From: Isoetes taiwanensis
Lineage: Eukaryota > Streptophyta > Lycopodiopsida > Isoetales > Isoetaceae
Length of the DNA: 64,000 nucleotides
Direction of reading: 5' to 3'
Assembly: GCA_021234155.1 (NCBI GenBank)
Contig: JAJEKV010000067.1
Coordinates: 2,524,091 to 2,588,090 of the forward strand
The position numbers and the translations under genes are program-made. This document shows positions 59,570 through 64,000 of the stretch, in pieces. The stretch's first letter is position 1. Each line of letters opens with the position of its first letter. The notes under the pieces were generated by a model, which ran no database searches, was not told the DNA's origin, and saw nothing but the letters and a program-made list of their open reading frames with translations.

Positions 59570-59960
59570 TCCAAGAGTGAAACGATTTGTCTGAAGAGCT
59601 TGAGTGGCTAAGTTCGTCGTCTGGCCTCGGCCCCAGGGCCTCAAGAATTTGCTTGTCGCCGCCCATCGTGAGTGCTTCAAACGTGAGTTGTATATGTACC
59701 TATGGCATGCATGCAACATGAGCTCATGTAAACAAAGGGTTTACAAAGAAGGCAATGTTGGAAAGAGGGCTTTGGCAAACGTGAGGGTTTTTTTTGCAAG
59801 AGAAGGCTTGGGGAGCTTTGTGGTGCTGAGGAGGAGGCCAGTGGAGGCGCCCAGAGGAGATTGCATCCAAGCTGTGGAGGCAAGACGGCATCAGATCGTT
59901 CTTCTCTTTCAGGTGGGGGCTTTTCTGTAGATTCTATAGATCACATGGCTGTTGCTATGA
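59570..59960. other. Open frame without recognised family
   Basis: A plus-strand frame at 59604-59930 is open for 108 codons with a basic composition, but no motif is recognisable. Confidence 0.2.
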
Positions 59961-59966
59961 GCAGGG

Positions 59967-60300
59967 ATAGGTTCAATACGCTGTACGTTTTATACGGAAT
60001 ACGTATGAATTGTATGATACGGCACATATTTGCCGTATAAAACGTAAAAAATACGGCAAAAAAAAATTCCGGCGTCGGAAGATTTTCGCGTACGCGAAAC
60101 CTTCTAATTCGCGTACGCGAAAGTTTTTTCGCGTACGCGAAACAGTGAAAATCGCGTACGCGAAAAATATATATATATTTTTTTGAAATTCAAATTTCGC
60201 GTACGCGAAACCTTCTGTTTCGCGTACGCGAAAGTTTTTTCGCGTACGCAAAACAGAAGATTTCGCGTACGCGAACCGCCGCCAAAAATATATATATATA
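59967..60300. mobile_element. CGTACG palindrome element, copy 2 (clean, 3'-truncated)
   Basis: Starts ggataggttcaatacgctgt and follows copy 1 (5815-6520) for about 130 bp. It then has eight TTCGCGTACGCGAA palindromes (one with a single change) spaced 20-35 bp apart between 60086 and 60278. It ends in an AT dinucleotide run without the right terminal repeat seen in copy 1. Confidence 0.75.
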
Positions 60301-60302
60301 TA

Positions 60303-61290
60303 CAAGTCCAGACCATTTACCATGGGTCTTGATCCAGACATCTAGCCATGCACAGGATATCCTGGCCTGTCTAGACTTATCAGCTCCTCATATAGCGAGG
60401 AGATAAACATTGGGAGACACTATACATCCAGTTTTCAAAATTCAAGACTTTAATCATGCCATTGTTTATGCATAATTGTATTTACTGTCATCACAGACCA
60501 GAGAGTAAAAGCAAAAGTTAAACGTGTCATGCTCCTAGAAAGCTACCCTTTGTGTGAACCTGTGCTAGATTTTTTAGCTTAACCTTTTTTCCAACCTTCA
60601 TCATGTGGGTATACCACTCAAGATATGTTAAAACATAAATGAAATTCCTATTTCATCTTCAATCATTACTTCAAGGAGGATTATTTAACACCAGATGTTC
60701 TTATCAAGTCACTTTTGGCTTCATATATGATTAATAGACTTACAGGGTTCGGCCTTTATAACTATATAGGATCAGTGAATTGTATATATTTTCCAGTTAC
60801 TATCTATCTTTTGAAGCAGATCAATGAAGCATTACTCATATACTTAATCATGATTCATGCAGCAACATAGAACTTCGGACTGTGGCAATGCGGACCGATA
60901 TTTCAAACTTCTTTTTCCATTTTTTACACATGAATATAATCCGTGTTCAACCAAATACTTATGCCAGCTCATTTAGAATGTATCAGACTTAGTATAGAAG
61001 ACGTAAACTACTTTTTTTTAAAAAATGCCAATGCATGAGTTTAGATATCATCTGCTAGAACAACTAAAAATTCTTGCTCGATTTCTTTAGTCCTTTGCCC
61101 GATGTCGCACTTATCACACTGGAAATCAGGGAAGAGATAAAACCTGTGTATCTTAAATATGATCTTTTGATCGTCACATCTAGCCTCCTTTCTTTTACAA
61201 ATGACATCTTTGAACCATTTTTCTTGCTGATTATGCACTCCCTTGAATGCTTCATGCTTCCAAAAACATAAAAGTAGGTAGAGTAGAACC
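60303..61290. other. No recognised gene
   Basis: AT-rich sequence with no supported feature. Confidence 0.35.
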
Positions 61291-61298
61291 TGGTTACC

Positions 61299-61720
61299 TG
61301 CAATCCAAACAACCAAACATTAGCCAAAATATGGGTAAAGCTGGAAGGGATTAGCAGGTAAGCTATAGGGTCTACTGGCTTAACGCCCTTCAACCTAAAC
61401 AACATGATAAATCTACTGTAAATACATTTTTTACTTGACTGTATAAACAGAACCAGTTATGAAAGAAATCCAGCTTCAAGTAAAAAGGTTTTAGAGCACT
61501 TCCTGTCTCTAGTGAGCAAATAAAAAAATAAAAAAACCTGATTCAGGAGTCTCGTCTTGTCAATCATCCAAGAAAGCGTCCATGTAGCTCGAACAATTGA
61601 TGTTGCACCCATCATCCAGATTAGTTTGCATGCTGGTTCTTTCAGCTATATCAACAAGGCAAGATTCAATATTTGGGCTACTGTGCCCCCAGAAGCAGCG
61701 CCCAAGCGGAGCCCTTTCTT
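61299..61720 (-). other. Possible exons of an unidentified membrane protein
   Basis: On the minus strand, RLGAASGGTVAQILNLALLI is followed by WMMGATSIVRATWTLSWMID and RLLNQ ending at a GT donor near 61540. After an intron, RLKGVKPVDPIAYLLIPSSF, THILANVWLFGLQ ends at another donor near 61298. The two pieces are hydrophobic and bounded by plausible splice sites. One stop lies in the first piece. I do not recognise the family. Confidence 0.35.
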
Positions 61721-61799
61721 CAGGTTAGACTGCCTTTGTTTTTCAGTGGGCATTCTACTACATGCCATGATTTGACCTCATCGATTCAAAGGCTATCAA

Positions 61800-63060
61800 G
61801 CTGGGCTTTGATCAGATCATTGGCCAAGAAATCTGTGCTTGTCATTTGAAGGAATGAGAAGAGAATGGCGCTTACGGCGATCACCTAAGCAGAGCATTTC
61901 TATTGCATGTAATCATCTGCCTTATTTACAAATCTTGTCATTCAGATGATATACCCTGCTGTATGATTCACAAGATCTTACCTTTTTGCTGAGTATTCAG
62001 CAGAAGCGTGTGAGTATTTTGAACTTGAAGACTTTTCTTACAGAATCGTGTATACTGTCGCGCTTCACATTCAGTCCGGCGGAAGCCATGTGAACCCTAA
62101 ACTTGCTTTTTAGGTTAGTCATACATGCTATGCTTCAAAGTTTCAGTAATTACGTGTTAATAAGTTGTACACGTACGATTCTACCTAGTAAAATCGGTGC
62201 ATTTATCCTCCATAGTCTTATACGACTTTATTCCATGCGTTAGTCCTTTATAAGGGAAAAATTGAAAGCACATACCCAAGTACGGCGTCGTTAATTACTA
62301 TGGTTCCACCTTCCTTATTTGAAGTCAAACCATATGCCGCAAATGCTAAGTCCAATGTTACTCTAAAATGTTTTAGACTTACCAAGTTTTAGTGAAAGAA
62401 AATCTTCCAAGCTCCACTTGCCACGAGTCCACCTATATGTTGAATTGTCACACAAGTCCCAAAGTGCCATAATAAATACCATTAAGAGATCAAGGTCAAA
62501 TCATTGAAAAAGCCAAAGCACATGCAAGTAGTGTCATATACTCTTTTTTATAAATATCCCCTTCAAATGTGGTCATAAGTGATGGTAGGAAGTTAGACTA
62601 GTCATCATTAAAAGCCATGGGCCCACTAGATTACTAGCAAAAATATAGCTTTATGCTATTTCCCCATTTAATATGCTTAACTTAAAACATTAAGTGGTCC
62701 AACATGCAATGTTTTAGAACATAGACTCGTTAGAATCAAGATACCAAGGTCATATAATGCCACAAATAAGTGATCACTTGCAAACAACAAAAGTAGCATT
62801 TCAAGTTGTTGCCCCCTTCCTCTTCTATCGGCTACACAATTCATGGTGGCTCAAAAGGCAATGGTGAGAAAGTAGAATAGCAAGATTAAGATATCAAGGT
62901 CAATTAATGCCATAATTTAGCATGTCTTTAGATATTCCACTCAATACACTAGTGTTCAGCAGTGGAAAAGATTATAGCCCATCAGGGCATTTTTTTTGAA
63001 AGAAAAATAAGCTGAGATGAAAAACTTAGCTTGACGCAACCGTGACTTGGCTCCAACTCC
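61800..63060. other. No recognised gene
   Basis: AT-rich sequence with no supported feature. Confidence 0.35.
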
Positions 63061-63065
63061 AGCCT

Positions 63066-63104
63066 TTGGATATATATATGTATATATATAGATATATATA
63101 TACA
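63066..63104. repeat. (TA)n microsatellite
   Basis: TA-rich tract with interspersed G residues. Confidence 0.85.
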
Positions 63105-63169
63105 AGAAATTTAATGCGTCCTACGGTGCATGTTCGAGTTTTAGCATGTTCCTACGTGCAAGTTCTTGT

Positions 63170-63840
63170 AAAAGAATCTCTTGATAGATTCTCTAAGATT
63201 CTACCAAGGTTCTCTTAGATATTCCATTAGATACCCCTAGATTCCCTCTAGATTCCATTAGATTTCCCTAGATTCTCCAAGATTCGATGAAGATCCCCTC
63301 AGATTCATTTAGATTTTATGATATTGCCCTCGGTTCCCTTACATTACATGAGATTCAAAGAGATTCTATAAAGATTCCCTTAGATACTCTAAGATTTCAT
63401 CAACATTTTCTTAGATTCCCTTTGATTTTATGAAGATTCCTTTAGATCCCCCAGATTTTAAGAGATTCCCTTAGGCTTGTAAATATTTTCCTATTCTCTT
63501 ACATTTTATAAGATTTTCTTACATTCTATTAAATTCTTCTGGATTCCTTTACATTCTATAACTTTTTAGAACATTCTAAGACTTTTTGGAACATTCTAAG
63601 ACTTTCAATATATTCTAGAACTTTCTGGAAGTATTTCCCTAGATTTCCTTACATTCCCATAGATTCACCTACATTCTAGAACATTCTAAAACTTATTAGA
63701 ACAATTTGGAACTTTCTGGAAGAATTTTCTTAGATCCCCCTAGATTCTCTTATGTTCTAGAACTTTCTAGAAGATTCTAGAACTTTCTAGAGCCTTCCAG
63801 AACATTCTAGAGCCTTCTTGAACTAGCTAGACTGTTATAG
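63170..63840. repeat. AGATTC / TTCTAGAA repeat field
   Basis: About 650 bp of degenerate short repeats. The first part is dominated by TTAGATTCCC-like units and the second (from about 63540) by CATTCTAGAACTTTCTAGAA units. The latter are arrays of inverted GAA/TTC triplets at 5-bp steps, the pattern of heat-shock elements. No gene follows within the window. Confidence 0.75.
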
Positions 63841-63905
63841 TCTATTTTATCTTAATGGGAATGTTACCCTTAAGTATATTTGAAACATAAATTCTCCATG
63901 GAATT

Positions 63906-63972
63906 AATGCTTGGTCTAGTGGTTAGAATGGGGGGTTGGGGGGTTAATGGCTAGGGTTCGAATCCCCCACAC
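63906..63972 (+). repeat. tRNA-like sequence, probably a SINE head
   Basis: An A-box TGGTCTAGTGG and a B-box GGTTCGAATCC lie about 37 bp apart, with a T-arm-like stem (ggg/ccc). A G-rich insert replaces the anticodon arm and no full cloverleaf can be folded, so it is a tRNA pseudogene or SINE rather than a tRNA gene. Its 3' part may lie beyond the window. Confidence 0.55.
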
Positions 63973-64000
63973 AACATAAAAATTTTAAAAGCCTTTTCCT

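Noticed and set aside
60080-60290. Regularly spaced repeats resembling a CRISPR array
   Set aside because: Units are short perfect palindromes, spacers are T-rich and similar to each other, the DNA is plant-like, and no cas genes exist.
59973-60341. Minus-strand frame rich in VREKTFAYAK, and similar frames at 5954-6541
   Set aside because: Created by the CGTACG palindrome array; no family similarity and no conserved start.
63906-63972. Functional tRNA gene
   Set aside because: A- and B-boxes are present, but the anticodon arm region is a G-rich insert and no cloverleaf closes.

Overview
This window looks like nuclear DNA of a land plant with a large, transposon-rich genome. The evidence is GT-AG introns, a plant organellar TsaD/GCP1 gene, plant-type CACTA, hAT and Ty3/gypsy chromovirus elements, a Met-tRNA primer binding site, and fragments of GRF and PPR genes. 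The LINE reverse transcriptases would fit a fern or another non-flowering lineage, but that is a weak inference. Only one host gene is convincingly intact; nearly everything else is mobile DNA or its debris.

Layout. 0.6-1.9 kb: a TIR element and a GC-rich foldback hairpin. 3.4-5.05 kb: LINE fragments (ORF1 on +, RT C-terminus on -). 5.5-7.35 kb: a decayed LTR-like segment that contains a palindrome-packed CGTACG element. 7.6-10.24 kb: a decayed LTR retroelement on the minus strand (gag, zinc knuckle, protease, RNase H, start of RT). 13-17.2 kb: duplicated palindromic repeats, an HSP70 pseudogene, GGCGGTCGCC repeats and simple repeats. 17.26-19.83 kb: a hAT element with TIRs and an internally deleted transposase. 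21.6-22.4 kb: a LINE RT relic.

23.17-34.82 kb is an 11.65-kb CACTA (En/Spm) element with both ends, a GAT target-site duplication and two divergent genes. On the minus strand is a damaged TNPD-type transposase. On the plus strand is a multi-exon accessory gene whose exons join in frame into about 421 codons. Two introns of the accessory gene carry antisense pieces of host genes: a GRF transcription factor C-terminus and a PPR protein.

35.34-39.19 kb (minus) is the intact host gene, a 14-exon organellar tRNA N6-threonylcarbamoyladenosine transferase (TsaD/Qri7/GCP1 type, about 502 aa). 39.2-47.6 kb holds GDSL, PPR and transposase-like pseudogenes.

47.68-58.96 kb is a nest. A plus-strand LTR with its primer binding site abuts, after 38 bp, the inverted 3' LTR of a minus-strand chromovirus. 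The chromovirus body (RT, integrase, chromodomain) is split by a 4.1-kb non-autonomous CACTA element with a GCA target-site duplication. 58.97-64 kb contains a short TIR element, a second and cleaner copy of the CGTACG palindrome element, an AGATTC/TTCTAGAA repeat field and a tRNA-like (SINE-head) sequence at the right edge.

All calls come from reading the sequence; no database search was possible. Family assignments rest on recognised motifs and splice consistency.
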